Below are positions 35,181 through 44,196 of a DNA stretch of 64,000 bases, piece after piece. The stretch's first letter is position 1. Each line of letters begins with the position of its first letter. Below the pieces are notes generated by a model. The model was not told where the DNA came from, ran no database searches, and saw only the letters and a list, made by a program, of their open reading frames with translations. The DNA is from Glaciihabitans sp. dw_435. Its GTDB lineage: Bacteria; Actinomycetota; Actinomycetes; Actinomycetales; Microbacteriaceae. Both the position numbers and the translations under genes were made by a program. The stretch is from contig NZ_JAAVUZ010000002.1 of NCBI RefSeq assembly GCF_018449675.1, positions 186,001 to 250,000 on the forward strand. The letters run 5' to 3'.

Positions 35181-35216
35181 ACGAATGCCCGCACGGTCCG
35201 CCGTGCGGGCATTCGT
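35181..35216. terminator. Strong hairpin after third DUF4214 gene
   Basis: A perfect 16-base-pair stem (35181-35196 with 35201-35216) closes a four-base loop, 22 bases after the stop codon and between convergent genes. It lacks a clear T-run but is very stable. Confidence 0.8.
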
Positions 35217-35271
35217 GCGTCCGGTCCCGTTCCCGCGACTCGCGCTCCGCTGTCGTGAGTCCGCGCCCAAT

Positions 35272-35334
35272 CCGCGACTTGCATAAAACTGCTGTTCCCG
35301 GCGCGAAAATAGAGCACTTTCGTGCAAGTCGCGG
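35272..35334. repeat. Palindromic intergenic element
   Basis: CCGCGACTTGCA (35272-35283) is repeated in inverted form as TGCAAGTCGCGG (35323-35334), with 39 bases between. It sits directly downstream of the strong hairpin and 14 bases before the end of the convergent gene. It resembles dispersed REP-like elements, but only one copy lies in this window. Confidence 0.55.
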
Positions 35335-35347
35335 GAGGGGCGGCGGG

Positions 35348-37501
35348 CTACTGGACGGGCGTCGGGGTGCAGGCGGTCGCCGCGCGCACCGCGGGGTCGA
35401 CCTGCACGGAGTACCCGCGGACCGTGATGGCCAGGGTGACCCAGTCGCCGTTCGTCGGCGGCTGGCTCAACAACTGCAGTGCACTCGTGGACTCCCCGAG
35501 CGGCGTGATGGTGAGCCCCGGTGCAGAGACACGCGCGTCGAGCGCCGGTCCCCCGAGGTCGGTCTCGAAGACGACGAGCTCGTCGGTCGACGCACACGCG
35601 GCCTCGCTCAACAGCTGGGCCGACGTCATCACCTCGTCGGGCGCGAAGTCGTTGACCCGCGTCGCAATGTTCAGCACGTTGTAGCCGAACGAGCGTGCCA
35701 TGGGCTTGGCGAACGCCATCCAGGTATTGGGGAAGAAGAACCCGGGCACCTGGCCGTTCTTCGTTGCCGCCCAGAGAACGGGGGTCGAGTCATCCGGAAC
35801 CATCGCAATCAACGACTGCTCAAACTCGTATGCGCCATCAAAGTACGCGTGCTTGGTCGCCAGTCGAACCTGCCCGATCGAGGGCACGATCGCCACCGCC
35901 AGCAACACCACAACGAGAACCGCCGGGACGGCGCGGAACAGCGGCCTCTGCGACGTCCGCAGCGCGGAGGCGCGACGGCCGAGCCACAGTGTCCACGCGA
36001 CGCCAATCGCGAGCCCGAACATCACGAAGAACAGCGGGATCAGCTCGCTGAAGATGTAGCGATCCCAGTACAGGAAGAACGAATGCCCGCGCGCACCCTT
36101 GAGACGGAACGTCTGCAGGGTAAGGAAGATCACGGCCGTCACGCCAAACGTCAGCACGAGCGCCGACAGGTACGGCGGCAGCTTCAGCCAGCCAACGAGC
36201 AGCACCAGCAGGAATGCGATGATCGTCAGCCATGCGCCGGCTCGCAACAGCACGTGCAGCACCTCGAGGTTGAGCACGAGGGTGACGCCCATCCCCACGA
36301 TCAGGCCGCCACCGAGCACCAGGCCAAGAATGAATGGAGCGCGGGATGCCCCTGCGCCGCGCTCACCCCGACGGGCCAGCCACAGCCCCGCACCGCAGAG
36401 CACGGCGGAGGCGACCAGCACGATGAGGGCCGTGAGCACCGACGGCGCAAACAGGCCGATCTTGTCCAGTACCCGGAAGACACTGCCCGGCAGCAGGTCG
36501 GCGATCTGCGTCTGCACGTAGTAGTGCGGAATCCGCTGGATGCCGTACCAGTACGAGACCAGCGCGCCGAAAAGGGACGCGGAGATGGCGAGCCAGATGC
36601 GAACGGAGACCGTGCGCCAGTCCCGGAAGATCACGACGATGACGCCGACGATGATGAGCGGCACCAACAGCAGCGGGCCGGTTCCGCGCAGCAGGCCGAG
36701 CGACATCATGAGGATGCCGTTGACGGCAAGCCACCAGGGCAGGCGCGCGCGGTCGCTGCGCAGCACGCCGATGATGGTGCTGACCCAGCCAATGTAGAGG
36801 GGTGCGTTCAGCGCCTCGCTGGCGGGGAACGACGAGTACCAGATGGCGTGTACCGAGAGACCGACCAACGCGGCGGTCGTCAGGGTCGCCCACGGCCCGA
36901 CATCCATCTGGCGCAGCACGCGAGCGATGACCAGGACCAGCAGGATTCCACCGAGCGGAACTGCGGCGGCAGTGAGTCCGGGCCCGAACAGTGACGAACC
37001 GATCGCGAGGTAGGAGGAGAAGAACGGCGGCCAGGTCGCCTGCAGCGTTCCGGTGCGCACGAACTCGTTCGCCCAGTTGACGTAGGCACCCATGTCGCCC
37101 ACCCAGGGCAGGAAGTTCGACTGGCGCAGGCGCAACAGCAGCGAACCGATCAGCACGACGGCCCACGCGGCCGTCAGCCACCACTGGCGTGCACGCGGGC
37201 GCCACAGTGGCGGCAGGCCCGCGCGACGGACGCGGAGGATCGCGGCGACGAGGGCGCCCACCCACAGCGCCACGACGGCCGCGACACCGATCGGCCCGAT
37301 CCAGGTGGAGAAGACAACGCCGAGAGTGGTCAGCACCAACCCGTACAGCAGGGCGTCGATCAGCAGCGTCGACCAGGCACCACGAACGATGACACGGGCG
37401 TCGTCCACGCCACCGGTGTTCCGCAGGCACAGGGCCAGCGGAACCCCGGCTACGAGGAAGATCGCGGCGTAGACAACGACCGCGTACAGAACGTCAGTCA
37501 C
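35348..37501 (-). CDS. Multi-spanning membrane protein, GT-C-type glycosyltransferase candidate
   Basis: 717 residues with about fourteen hydrophobic helices. The large first outer loop contains LPWVGDMGAYVNWANE, with Asp at the position where GT-C enzymes keep a catalytic acidic residue. The last ~150 residues are soluble and probably extracytoplasmic, with two cysteines near the C-terminus. By layout it would take a sugar from a polyprenyl-phosphate donor outside the membrane. It begins nine bases after the end of the Gmd-like gene, so the three minus-strand genes 39485 to 35348 look like one operon. Family and donor are not identifiable by eye. Confidence 0.7.
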   Translation of the reverse strand: MTDVLYAVVVYAAIFLVAGVPLALCLRNTGGVDDARVIVRGAWSTLLIDALLYGLVLTTLGVVFSTWIGPIGVAAVVALWVGALVAAILRVRRAGLPPLWRPRARQWWLTAAWAVVLIGSLLLRLRQSNFLPWVGDMGAYVNWANEFVRTGTLQATWPPFFSSYLAIGSSLFGPGLTAAAVPLGGILLVLVIARVLRQMDVGPWATLTTAALVGLSVHAIWYSSFPASEALNAPLYIGWVSTIIGVLRSDRARLPWWLAVNGILMMSLGLLRGTGPLLLVPLIIVGVIVVIFRDWRTVSVRIWLAISASLFGALVSYWYGIQRIPHYYVQTQIADLLPGSVFRVLDKIGLFAPSVLTALIVLVASAVLCGAGLWLARRGERGAGASRAPFILGLVLGGGLIVGMGVTLVLNLEVLHVLLRAGAWLTIIAFLLVLLVGWLKLPPYLSALVLTFGVTAVIFLTLQTFRLKGARGHSFFLYWDRYIFSELIPLFFVMFGLAIGVAWTLWLGRRASALRTSQRPLFRAVPAVLVVVLLAVAIVPSIGQVRLATKHAYFDGAYEFEQSLIAMVPDDSTPVLWAATKNGQVPGFFFPNTWMAFAKPMARSFGYNVLNIATRVNDFAPDEVMTSAQLLSEAACASTDELVVFETDLGGPALDARVSAPGLTITPLGESTSALQLLSQPPTNGDWVTLAITVRGYSVQVDPAVRAATACTPTPVQ

Positions 37502-37509
37502 GTCGGTCG

Positions 37510-38487
37510 CTAGTTGGACGACGCCGCGCGCACGAGTTCGAGGTCGTGGTCCACCATGCGGCGGACGAGTTCATCGAACTCAACACTCGGCTCCCAGCCG
37601 AGAACCTCGCGTGCTCGCGAGGCATCCCCCACCTGGTTGGGCGCATCCTGTGCGCGCATGAAGGCGGGATCCTGCTCGACGAAGGGCTCCCAGTCGGTGA
37701 TGCCGACGGCGCCGAACGCGGCGCTCACGAAGTCACGGACCGTGTGTGCCGTGCCGGTGGCGATGACGTAGTCGCCCGCCTCGGCCTCGGCGGCGAGGGC
37801 GAGGGCCCGCGCGTAGTCGGGTGCCCAGCCCCAGTCACGCTTAACGTCGAGACTTCCGAGCGTCAGCGTCGAGTCGAGGCCGGCGGAGATACGGGCGACA
37901 CCACGCGTGATCTTGCGGGTGACGAACGACTCCGGACGGCGGGGCGACTCGTGGTTGTACAGAATGCAGCTCGACGCCGACAGGCCCGCGCGACGGTAGA
38001 CACCCACGAGGTGGTGCGCGTACGCCTTGGACGCCCCGTACGGGTTGACCGGGCGCACCGGGGTGTCTTCGTTCTGCGGCACCTGAGAGGCGACACCGAA
38101 GATCTCAGCGCTGGAGGCCTGCACGAACGACAGACGCTCCCCGGTCTCGCGGCGCAGTTCCGCGGCGAGCTCGAGAAGCATGCCGACGGCCATGCCGTTG
38201 ACCTGGCCCGTGAGAACGGGTGCCTTCCACGAACTAGAGACCGAGCTGAGGCCGCCGAGGTTGAAGATCGCTCCCGGTCGCACGCCCATGACGGCGTTGC
38301 GCAGTGAGGCCTCGGAGGTGAGGTCCCCACTGTGCAACGTCACGCCGGGAAAGCGTCCACGGAAGTCCGACTCGAGGTCGTCGGCGTCGCGGACGAGGCC
38401 GTGCACTTCCCAGCCGGCATCCACGAGTTGCTCACAGAGGTAACCGCCCGTTTGGCCGGTGATCCCTGTGATTAAGGCGGTCTTCAT
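37510..38487 (-). CDS. GDP-sugar dehydratase/reductase of the Gmd family
   Basis: 325 residues. The Rossmann motif reads TGITGQTGGYL (about 7-17), the catalytic YGASK is near residue 150, and the Gmd-specific NHESPRRPESFVTRKI follows. DVKRDWGWAPDYA matches the Gmd cofactor/substrate loop. It is paralogous to the adjacent Gmd. With Gmd upstream it could be a second GDP-mannose 4,6-dehydratase or the 4-keto reductase that yields GDP-rhamnose or a related 6-deoxyhexose; the HESP..R motif favours a dehydratase-type site. It lies 14 bases after the Gmd gene. Confidence 0.85.
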   Translation of the reverse strand: MKTALITGITGQTGGYLCEQLVDAGWEVHGLVRDADDLESDFRGRFPGVTLHSGDLTSEASLRNAVMGVRPGAIFNLGGLSSVSSSWKAPVLTGQVNGMAVGMLLELAAELRRETGERLSFVQASSAEIFGVASQVPQNEDTPVRPVNPYGASKAYAHHLVGVYRRAGLSASSCILYNHESPRRPESFVTRKITRGVARISAGLDSTLTLGSLDVKRDWGWAPDYARALALAAEAEAGDYVIATGTAHTVRDFVSAAFGAVGITDWEPFVEQDPAFMRAQDAPNQVGDASRAREVLGWEPSVEFDELVRRMVDHDLELVRAASSN

Positions 38488-38501
38488 GAGGGTGTTGTAA
38501 C

Positions 38502-39485
38502 TCAGTTCTGTGCGTCGCGCTGGCGCTTGAGGTCTGCGTCAACCATCATGCGCACGAGCTCGGGGAAGCTGACCTTCGGAACCCAGCCGAGCTGCTCCTT
38601 CGCCTTGGTGGCGTCGCCGACCAGAAGGTCGACCTCGGCCGGGCGGTAGAACTCGGGGTCCTGAACGACGTACTTCTCCCAGTCGGAGATTCCGGCGTGG
38701 TTGAACGCGACATCGAGGAACTCGCGAACGGGGTGCGTCTCGCCGGTGGAGATGACGTAGTCGTCAGCTTCCTCCTGCTGGAGCATCCGCCACATTGCCT
38801 CGACGTAGTCTCCGGCGAAGCCCCAGTCACGCTTGGCGTCGATGTTGCCGAGCACCAGCTTGTCCTGGAGGCCGAGCGCGATGCGCGCGACAGCCATGGA
38901 GATCTTGCGGGTAACGAACTCCGGTCCACGCATCGGGGACTCGTGGTTGAAGAGCACACCACTGGATGCGTGCATACCGTAGGACTCGCGGTAGTTGATG
39001 GTCATGTAGTGACCGAAGACCTTCGCAACGCCGTAGGGCGAGCGCGGCCACAGCAGCGTCGACTCGGACTGAGGTACGTGCTGCACCTTGCCGAACATCT
39101 CCGAGCTGGATGCCTGGTAGAACTTCACCTTGGCGGCGTCGTCACCCGCGTAGATACGCGTGGCCTCGAGGGCGTTCAGAACACCCTTGCCCGTGACGTC
39201 GGCGGTGAGGGATGCGTTCTCCCACGAGTATGCAACGAAGGAGATAGCTCCCAGGTTGTAGAACTCGTCCGGCTGGCTCGCGTTGAGAGCACGGATAAGG
39301 CTCGAGGTGTCCATGAGGTCACCCGTCAGGATCTTCACCTCAGGCAGCTCCGCCTTGAGGAATTCGATCTTGGGGTTGTTCTGGCCGCGCACGAGTCCGT
39401 AGACCTCGTACCCCTTCTCCAACAGCAGCTTGCTGAGGTAGTAGCCATCCTGGCCGGTTACACCGGTGATAAAAGCGCGTGTCAT
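38502..39485 (-). CDS. gmd: GDP-mannose 4,6-dehydratase
   Basis: 327 residues from the ATG at 39485. The next ATG upstream (39518) would add eleven residues not seen in the family and has no ribosome-binding site, while 39485 has GGGAG nearby and gives the canonical opening TRAFITGVTGQDGYYL. Other hallmarks are SSSEMFGKV, the catalytic YGVAK, NHESPMRGPEFVTRKI and DAKRDWGFAGDYVEAMW. The enzyme makes GDP-4-keto-6-deoxymannose in the cytoplasm, precursor of GDP-rhamnose, GDP-fucose and related sugars. First gene of its operon. Confidence 0.95.
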   Translation of the reverse strand: MTRAFITGVTGQDGYYLSKLLLEKGYEVYGLVRGQNNPKIEFLKAELPEVKILTGDLMDTSSLIRALNASQPDEFYNLGAISFVAYSWENASLTADVTGKGVLNALEATRIYAGDDAAKVKFYQASSSEMFGKVQHVPQSESTLLWPRSPYGVAKVFGHYMTINYRESYGMHASSGVLFNHESPMRGPEFVTRKISMAVARIALGLQDKLVLGNIDAKRDWGFAGDYVEAMWRMLQQEEADDYVISTGETHPVREFLDVAFNHAGISDWEKYVVQDPEFYRPAEVDLLVGDATKAKEQLGWVPKVSFPELVRMMVDADLKRQRDAQN

Positions 39486-39586
39486 CTGCTCCCGTAACTC
39501 TCGACTTGGGTCGGACATAGCTTACCGGCACACGGTACCCTCTATAAGTCGCCCCGCCCGTACCCTCCCACAGCGAAAGTTCAGCC

Positions 39587-40726
39587 GTGAAAACTCAGCC
39601 GCACATCCTCGTGGATGCCACGGCCATTCCCGGCAATCGCGGCGGTGTCGGGCGGTATCTCGAGCATCTGATCCCCGCGCTCGCCCGGCTGGACGCACGG
39701 ATCACCGTCATCAGTCAACCCCGCGACGTGCGGTGGCTGAGCGCGTCATCGGCGGAGATCCGCGTCGTGCCGTCACCGGCAGCCGGCCGCTCGCGTCCCC
39801 TCCGCCTGCTCTGGGAGCAGGTCGGTCTGCCGCGTGCCGCCCGGCGCATGAAGGCGGACGTCGTATTCTCGCCGCACTATACGATGCCGCTGCTCAGCAG
39901 TATCCCCACCGTCGTCACCCTCCACGACGCAACCTTCTTCTCCCACCCGGAGCTGCACAGCCGCGCGAAGCGCCTGTTCTTCCGCTGGTGGAGTGCAACG
40001 TCGCTCAGGCGCGCAGCCGCTTGCATCGTGCCGAGCGAGGCAACGAAAAGCGAACTCCTCCGGTGGGTAAAGCCCGCCCGTGACACCATGCACGTCGCGT
40101 ATCACGGCGTCGACTCCGAGCGCTTCCACCCGCCGACGGCCGCAGAAACACGGGAGGCGAACGAGTATCTCGCCGGCGTCCCCCGCTGGATTGCGTTCCT
40201 CGGCACCCTCGAGCCGCGCAAAAACGTCAGCAACCTGGTGCGTGCCTTCCAGACCGTCGTCACCGCGGATACCGCGGGCACGGCGGGCCTCTCCCTCCTC
40301 CTCGCCGGTGGGCGTGGATGGGACGCCGACCTCGCGCGGGTCATCGAGGAATCGACCGTCGCCGACCGGGTGCGCATGCTGGGATTTGTGGATGACTCGC
40401 TGCTGGCGGGTGTCCTCGGCGGAGCCGACCTTGTCGCCTACCCGAGCCTCGGCGAGGGATTCGGCCTCCCCGTGCTCGAAGCGATGGCGTGCGGGGTACC
40501 CGTGATCACCACCGCGTTGCTCGCGCTCCCCGAGGTGGGAGGCGACGTCGCCGTCTACACCGAGCCGGACGCCCCGTCCATTGCCGTCGCCATTCAGTCG
40601 CTTCTCGCCGATGCCCCGCAGCGTGCCGAGCGTGGACAGCGCGGCATCGAGCGGGCCCGGCTCTTCACCTGGGACGCGTCCGCCGCAGCTCACCTGACCG
40701 TTTTCTCTGAAAGTGCGGTGAGCTAG
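39587..40726 (+). CDS. Family 4 glycosyltransferase
   Basis: 379 residues from a GTG. It opens with HILVDATAIPGNRGGVGRYL, common in mannosyl/rhamnosyl GT4 enzymes. The C-terminal domain has GTLEPRKNVSNLVRAFQ and donor motif GEGFGLPVLEAMACGVPVI. Cytoplasmic sugar transferase; the gene is divergent from gmd across 101 bases and overlaps the next GT2 gene by one base (TAGTG). The neighbouring GDP-sugar genes hint at a GDP-6-deoxyhexose or GDP-mannose donor, but this is inference. Confidence 0.9.
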   Translation: MKTQPHILVDATAIPGNRGGVGRYLEHLIPALARLDARITVISQPRDVRWLSASSAEIRVVPSPAAGRSRPLRLLWEQVGLPRAARRMKADVVFSPHYTMPLLSSIPTVVTLHDATFFSHPELHSRAKRLFFRWWSATSLRRAAACIVPSEATKSELLRWVKPARDTMHVAYHGVDSERFHPPTAAETREANEYLAGVPRWIAFLGTLEPRKNVSNLVRAFQTVVTADTAGTAGLSLLLAGGRGWDADLARVIEESTVADRVRMLGFVDDSLLAGVLGGADLVAYPSLGEGFGLPVLEAMACGVPVITTALLALPEVGGDVAVYTEPDAPSIAVAIQSLLADAPQRAERGQRGIERARLFTWDASAAAHLTVFSESAVS

Positions 40727-41577
40727 TGGCCAGCGTGGCGATTCTGGTGGTCGCGTACCACTCGTCGTCCGAGATCGCGGGTCTCGTCGAGAGTCTGGTG
40801 ACCGCCGCGAGCCTCGACAACACCGTGGACATCCACGTCATCGACAACAGCCGTGATGCGGGCGAGATCGAACGCCTGTCGGCGATGACCGAACTCGCTT
40901 CCTTCATCCCGAGCACCGAAAATCTCGGCTACGGCGCCGGCATGAACGCCCTCGCCGCGTCGCTGACCCGCGAGTACGACTGGCTCCTGATCTGTAACCC
41001 TGATGTGCGGTTCACTCCGGGAAGCCTCGACGAACTGATGGCGGCGCCCGCGAGGCATCCGCTCGGCGCTCTGTTTGGACCCCAGATTGTCGGCGAGGAC
41101 GGTATTTTCTACCCCTCGGCGCGCTCGTTCCCCTCGATTCGCACGGGCGTCGGCCACGCTCTGCTCGCCAACATCTGGCCGACCAATCCGTGGACGCTGC
41201 GGTACCACCGCCAGGGCAACGCGACGGCGACGACCGACACCGAGGTCGACTGGTTGTCGGGCGCGTGCGTGCTCGTGCGTCCCGCGGCGTTTGCCGAAGT
41301 GTCGGGTTTCGACGAGGGCTACTTCATGTACTTCGAGGACGTCGACCTCGGGTGGCGCTTGTCCAAGCGCGGGTGGCAGTCGATCTACGTTCCCGCCGCG
41401 CGGATCGTGCACAGCGGTGGTCAATCGACCAAGCGCCAGGCAACCGCGATGCGCGCAGTGCACCACCGCAGCGCCGAGCGTTACCTGTCGCGCAAGTACT
41501 CGGCGTGGTACCTCGCTCCCCTGCGCGTGGGCCTGCGGTTTGCGTTGTTCGTGCGCCGCGACTTCTTCCGACGCTAG
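40726..41577 (+). CDS. Family 2 glycosyltransferase, rhamnosyltransferase (WbbL)-like
   Basis: 283 residues from a GTG overlapping the preceding stop. It has AILVVAYHSSSEIAGL, NLGYGAGMN, the nucleotide site CNPDVRFTPG and the late motif GFDEGYFMYFEDVDLGWRL. These four blocks in this order typify rhamnosyltransferase-like GT2 enzymes such as WbbL. It probably adds a deoxyhexose to the lipid-linked chain, consistent with rmlA and gmd in the window. It ends 12 bases before the stop of the convergent GT4 gene. Confidence 0.88.
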   Translation: MASVAILVVAYHSSSEIAGLVESLVTAASLDNTVDIHVIDNSRDAGEIERLSAMTELASFIPSTENLGYGAGMNALAASLTREYDWLLICNPDVRFTPGSLDELMAAPARHPLGALFGPQIVGEDGIFYPSARSFPSIRTGVGHALLANIWPTNPWTLRYHRQGNATATTDTEVDWLSGACVLVRPAAFAEVSGFDEGYFMYFEDVDLGWRLSKRGWQSIYVPAARIVHSGGQSTKRQATAMRAVHHRSAERYLSRKYSAWYLAPLRVGLRFALFVRRDFFRR

Positions 41578-41589
41578 AGCCCGCATTCC

Positions 41590-42822
41590 CTACGCGCGGA
41601 ACAGCTCCGCGTAGCGGCTGGCGATCGACGGCCACGAGAAGTTGGTCGTCACGCGCCGCACCCCGGCGGCACCGAGGCGCAGCCCCAACTGACGGTCCTC
41701 GGACAGCTGGGCGAGCCTGTCGGCGATTTGCTCGGGCGACTTCTCCTCCACAATGAACCCGGTTTCCCGGTCGAGCACGACGTCGCGCATTCCGCCGGTG
41801 TCCGTCGTCACAATGGGAAGACCGGACGCGGATGCCTCGATGAAGACGACACCGAGCGCCTCGATCCATCCGGTGCTGGAGGCGATGGATGGTCCGACGA
41901 AGACGTCAGCCCAGTGGTAATGGTCTGCCAACTGGTCGTGCGCCACCCAGCCGAGGAACTGCGCGCTGTCGCCGAGACCCGTCGCGTCGCCCATGGCCAC
42001 GAGCTCGGCCGCCTGGGGTCCGGTCCCGGCGATACGGGCCTGGAAGGGGATGCCCCGCTCCTGCAGAATCGCGAGGGCGTCGAGCAGATCGATGACGCCC
42101 TTTTCCTCGCTGAGGCGTCCGACGAAAAGCACCCGGAGAGGCGCGTCTCCCGTGGTCTGTCGTCCCTCGAACTCGGCGAGGTCGACGCCCATGGGGATGA
42201 CCTCGTAGTCGCCGTCGGGATAGATGCTGCGGGCCTTGTCACGGGTGACAGTGCTGTTAACGACGATGCGGGCGCTGCGGCGCATGGCCCAGCGCTTCAG
42301 CCAGATGGCGAACGGGTGATTGAACGTGAACACGTCGCCGCCGTGCACCGTGAGCACGAGCTTCCGGCGAGCGAACAGGTTGGCGAGCGCGCAGACGACC
42401 CCCTGCGGAATGATCCAGTGCGCGTTGATCACATCGGGGCGCAGCATGCGGTTGAGGCGCAGCACCGCGAAGAACTCGAAGAAGAGAAAGAAGGGCACCA
42501 CGAGGTAGAGAAACCGGTTGCGCCGCAGCGACGGACCAATTCCGCCCTGCCCGGCGAGCACCTGCCAGCGGCGCGGCCACATGTAGCGAAAGCGGTACTC
42601 GTCGTAATACTCGTGGCGGGTGAAGTCCTGCGTGTCCGAGCGCGGGTCGTGCGGCGCGAGCACCGAGATCCGCGTGGCCGGGTCGGCGAGACGGGTGGCG
42701 ACGACCAATTCTTTGACGAACGCCGGAACCGGATCGGTCGGGCTCGATGGGAAGGTGGAGGCGACAACAAGTACATGACGCTTCAGAGAAGCGTCAGTGA
42801 ATTGTTGATGTCGCCATGTCAT
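41590..42822 (-). CDS. Family 4 glycosyltransferase
   Basis: 410 residues. It shows VLVVASTFPSSPTDPVPAFV, INAHWIIPQGVVCALA, TVHGGDVFTFNHP and VGRLSEEKGVIDLLDAL. The donor region has the E-x7-E as EALGVVFIEASASGLPIV. It is clearly homologous to the gene at 44197-45396 (ASTFPVTQTDGVPAFV, HAHWVIPQGIVAAVA, TTHGGDIYALNNP), so two related enzymes flank the pyruvyltransferase gene. The start overlaps the stop of the pyruvyltransferase gene by four bases (ATGA), indicating coupled translation. Confidence 0.9.
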   Translation of the reverse strand: MTWRHQQFTDASLKRHVLVVASTFPSSPTDPVPAFVKELVVATRLADPATRISVLAPHDPRSDTQDFTRHEYYDEYRFRYMWPRRWQVLAGQGGIGPSLRRNRFLYLVVPFFLFFEFFAVLRLNRMLRPDVINAHWIIPQGVVCALANLFARRKLVLTVHGGDVFTFNHPFAIWLKRWAMRRSARIVVNSTVTRDKARSIYPDGDYEVIPMGVDLAEFEGRQTTGDAPLRVLFVGRLSEEKGVIDLLDALAILQERGIPFQARIAGTGPQAAELVAMGDATGLGDSAQFLGWVAHDQLADHYHWADVFVGPSIASSTGWIEALGVVFIEASASGLPIVTTDTGGMRDVVLDRETGFIVEEKSPEQIADRLAQLSEDRQLGLRLGAAGVRRVTTNFSWPSIASRYAELFRA

Positions 42823-44045
42823 TGTCTCCCAAGTATGGCAAGGGCCTCGGCGAAGTTCTTCTCCAGCCCCCGTGACATATCATCCAGCTTCGACTTCAGC
42901 TGCGCACGCACCTCGTCGGCGTTGTCCACGAGGTCGTCGACGGATGCCACGAGCCGGTCCACCGCGCCATCCTCGAGGATCATCGCGATGGGGGCGCTGT
43001 ACCGCTGCATCCCGATCTGCTCGAAGTAGAGACGCCCCTTGTCCACGTAATACAGGACGAAGGAGGGAACGGCGGCGGTTGTCGCCACGATGGCCGAGTG
43101 CAGGCGGGCGGCAACGAAGACGCGGAGCTCGGCGAGCAGCCCCGCGTACTCGGTGGGCGAGAAGATGTCCTTCGCCACGATGGCGGTGCGGTCGGAATGC
43201 CGCATGAGCCGGACGACGCTCTCGGCGAAGGCGGCGTCGCCCTCGGTCTCGTCGAGGTGCATGGGGAAGAAGACCACGGGAGCGTCGTAGCGGTCGATGA
43301 GCTCGTCGGCGAGCTGCGCGGCGCGTTCGCGGTAGAGCGACACGTTCGAGTCATCCAGTTCCACGCCGCCCTTGCGACCACGACGGAAACGGTGGGGCAG
43401 CCAGCCGCTCTGGCGGTAGTGGAACCAGGGACGCAGCCCGAAGCCGATCGCGCCGGGCAACATCGCCGGGTCGACGCCGGACTCTACGAGGCGCGCCTCG
43501 ACGGACTCGTTCATGGGAACCGGGACACCCAGCACGGCGGGATCGAAGGACGCGATGATCGGCGTGCGCACGTGCCACGCCTTGAGCTTGCGCCGGGACT
43601 CGTCGTCGCGCACCAGGAAGACGCGCGTGCGGTTCACCGTGAGCCGGATGACGTACTTGCTGATGCGGGCCGTCGTCGGCCCGATGCCCTGAAAGACGCC
43701 CACCAGGTTGCGGTTCGCAATTGACAGGAGTGTCATCTTAATAAGCCAGTAGAACAGGCCTAGTTTGTTGGTGTAGTCCTTCAGGATTTCTCCTCCGCCC
43801 CAGAGCACGATGTCGCTGGAGCGGGCGAGACGGAACAAGGCAACCCACTGCGCGGGGTTGGTGCTGTACGGCGACTGCGGAAGGAACTTAATGCCAAACC
43901 ACTCGGCGTCCCGCTCGGGGTACTGCGACAGCGACCAGATCTCGGCGTCGGGCCAGGTACGACGAACGAGCTCGATGACGCCGACGAGGATGGCACGATC
44001 TCCGCGGTTGGCGGGAGAGTCGCTATTGTGAATCAAAACGCGCAT
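42819..44045 (-). CDS. Polysaccharide pyruvyl transferase family protein (CsaB/WcaK type)
   Basis: 408 residues from the ATG at 44045; an extra 30 residues in a longer frame are non-homologous. The family opening MRVLIHNSDSPANRGDRAIL, the LWGGGEILKDYTNK motif and a C-terminal ARLHSAIVATTAAVP stretch are all typical of pyruvyl transferases. These enzymes move pyruvate from PEP onto a hydroxyl pair of a sugar as a ketal. Pyruvylated cell-wall polymers can anchor surface proteins, and pyruvylated teichoic acids are known in actinobacteria. The gene is coupled to the downstream GT4. Confidence 0.9.
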   Translation of the reverse strand: MRVLIHNSDSPANRGDRAILVGVIELVRRTWPDAEIWSLSQYPERDAEWFGIKFLPQSPYSTNPAQWVALFRLARSSDIVLWGGGEILKDYTNKLGLFYWLIKMTLLSIANRNLVGVFQGIGPTTARISKYVIRLTVNRTRVFLVRDDESRRKLKAWHVRTPIIASFDPAVLGVPVPMNESVEARLVESGVDPAMLPGAIGFGLRPWFHYRQSGWLPHRFRRGRKGGVELDDSNVSLYRERAAQLADELIDRYDAPVVFFPMHLDETEGDAAFAESVVRLMRHSDRTAIVAKDIFSPTEYAGLLAELRVFVAARLHSAIVATTAAVPSFVLYYVDKGRLYFEQIGMQRYSAPIAMILEDGAVDRLVASVDDLVDNADEVRAQLKSKLDDMSRGLEKNFAEALAILGRQ

Positions 44046-44196
44046 GTGGGTGATTTCTCTCTTTCCCCTATATCTTGCCGGACGTCCGACAGGAGCAGAG
44101 AAGTCTTGGTGTACTCGAGGTGAACAGCAGCCCAACTAGGAACCCGGTGGGTTCCCGCGGAAATAGCCTTCCCCTTATGTCAATCGGATCGAGATC

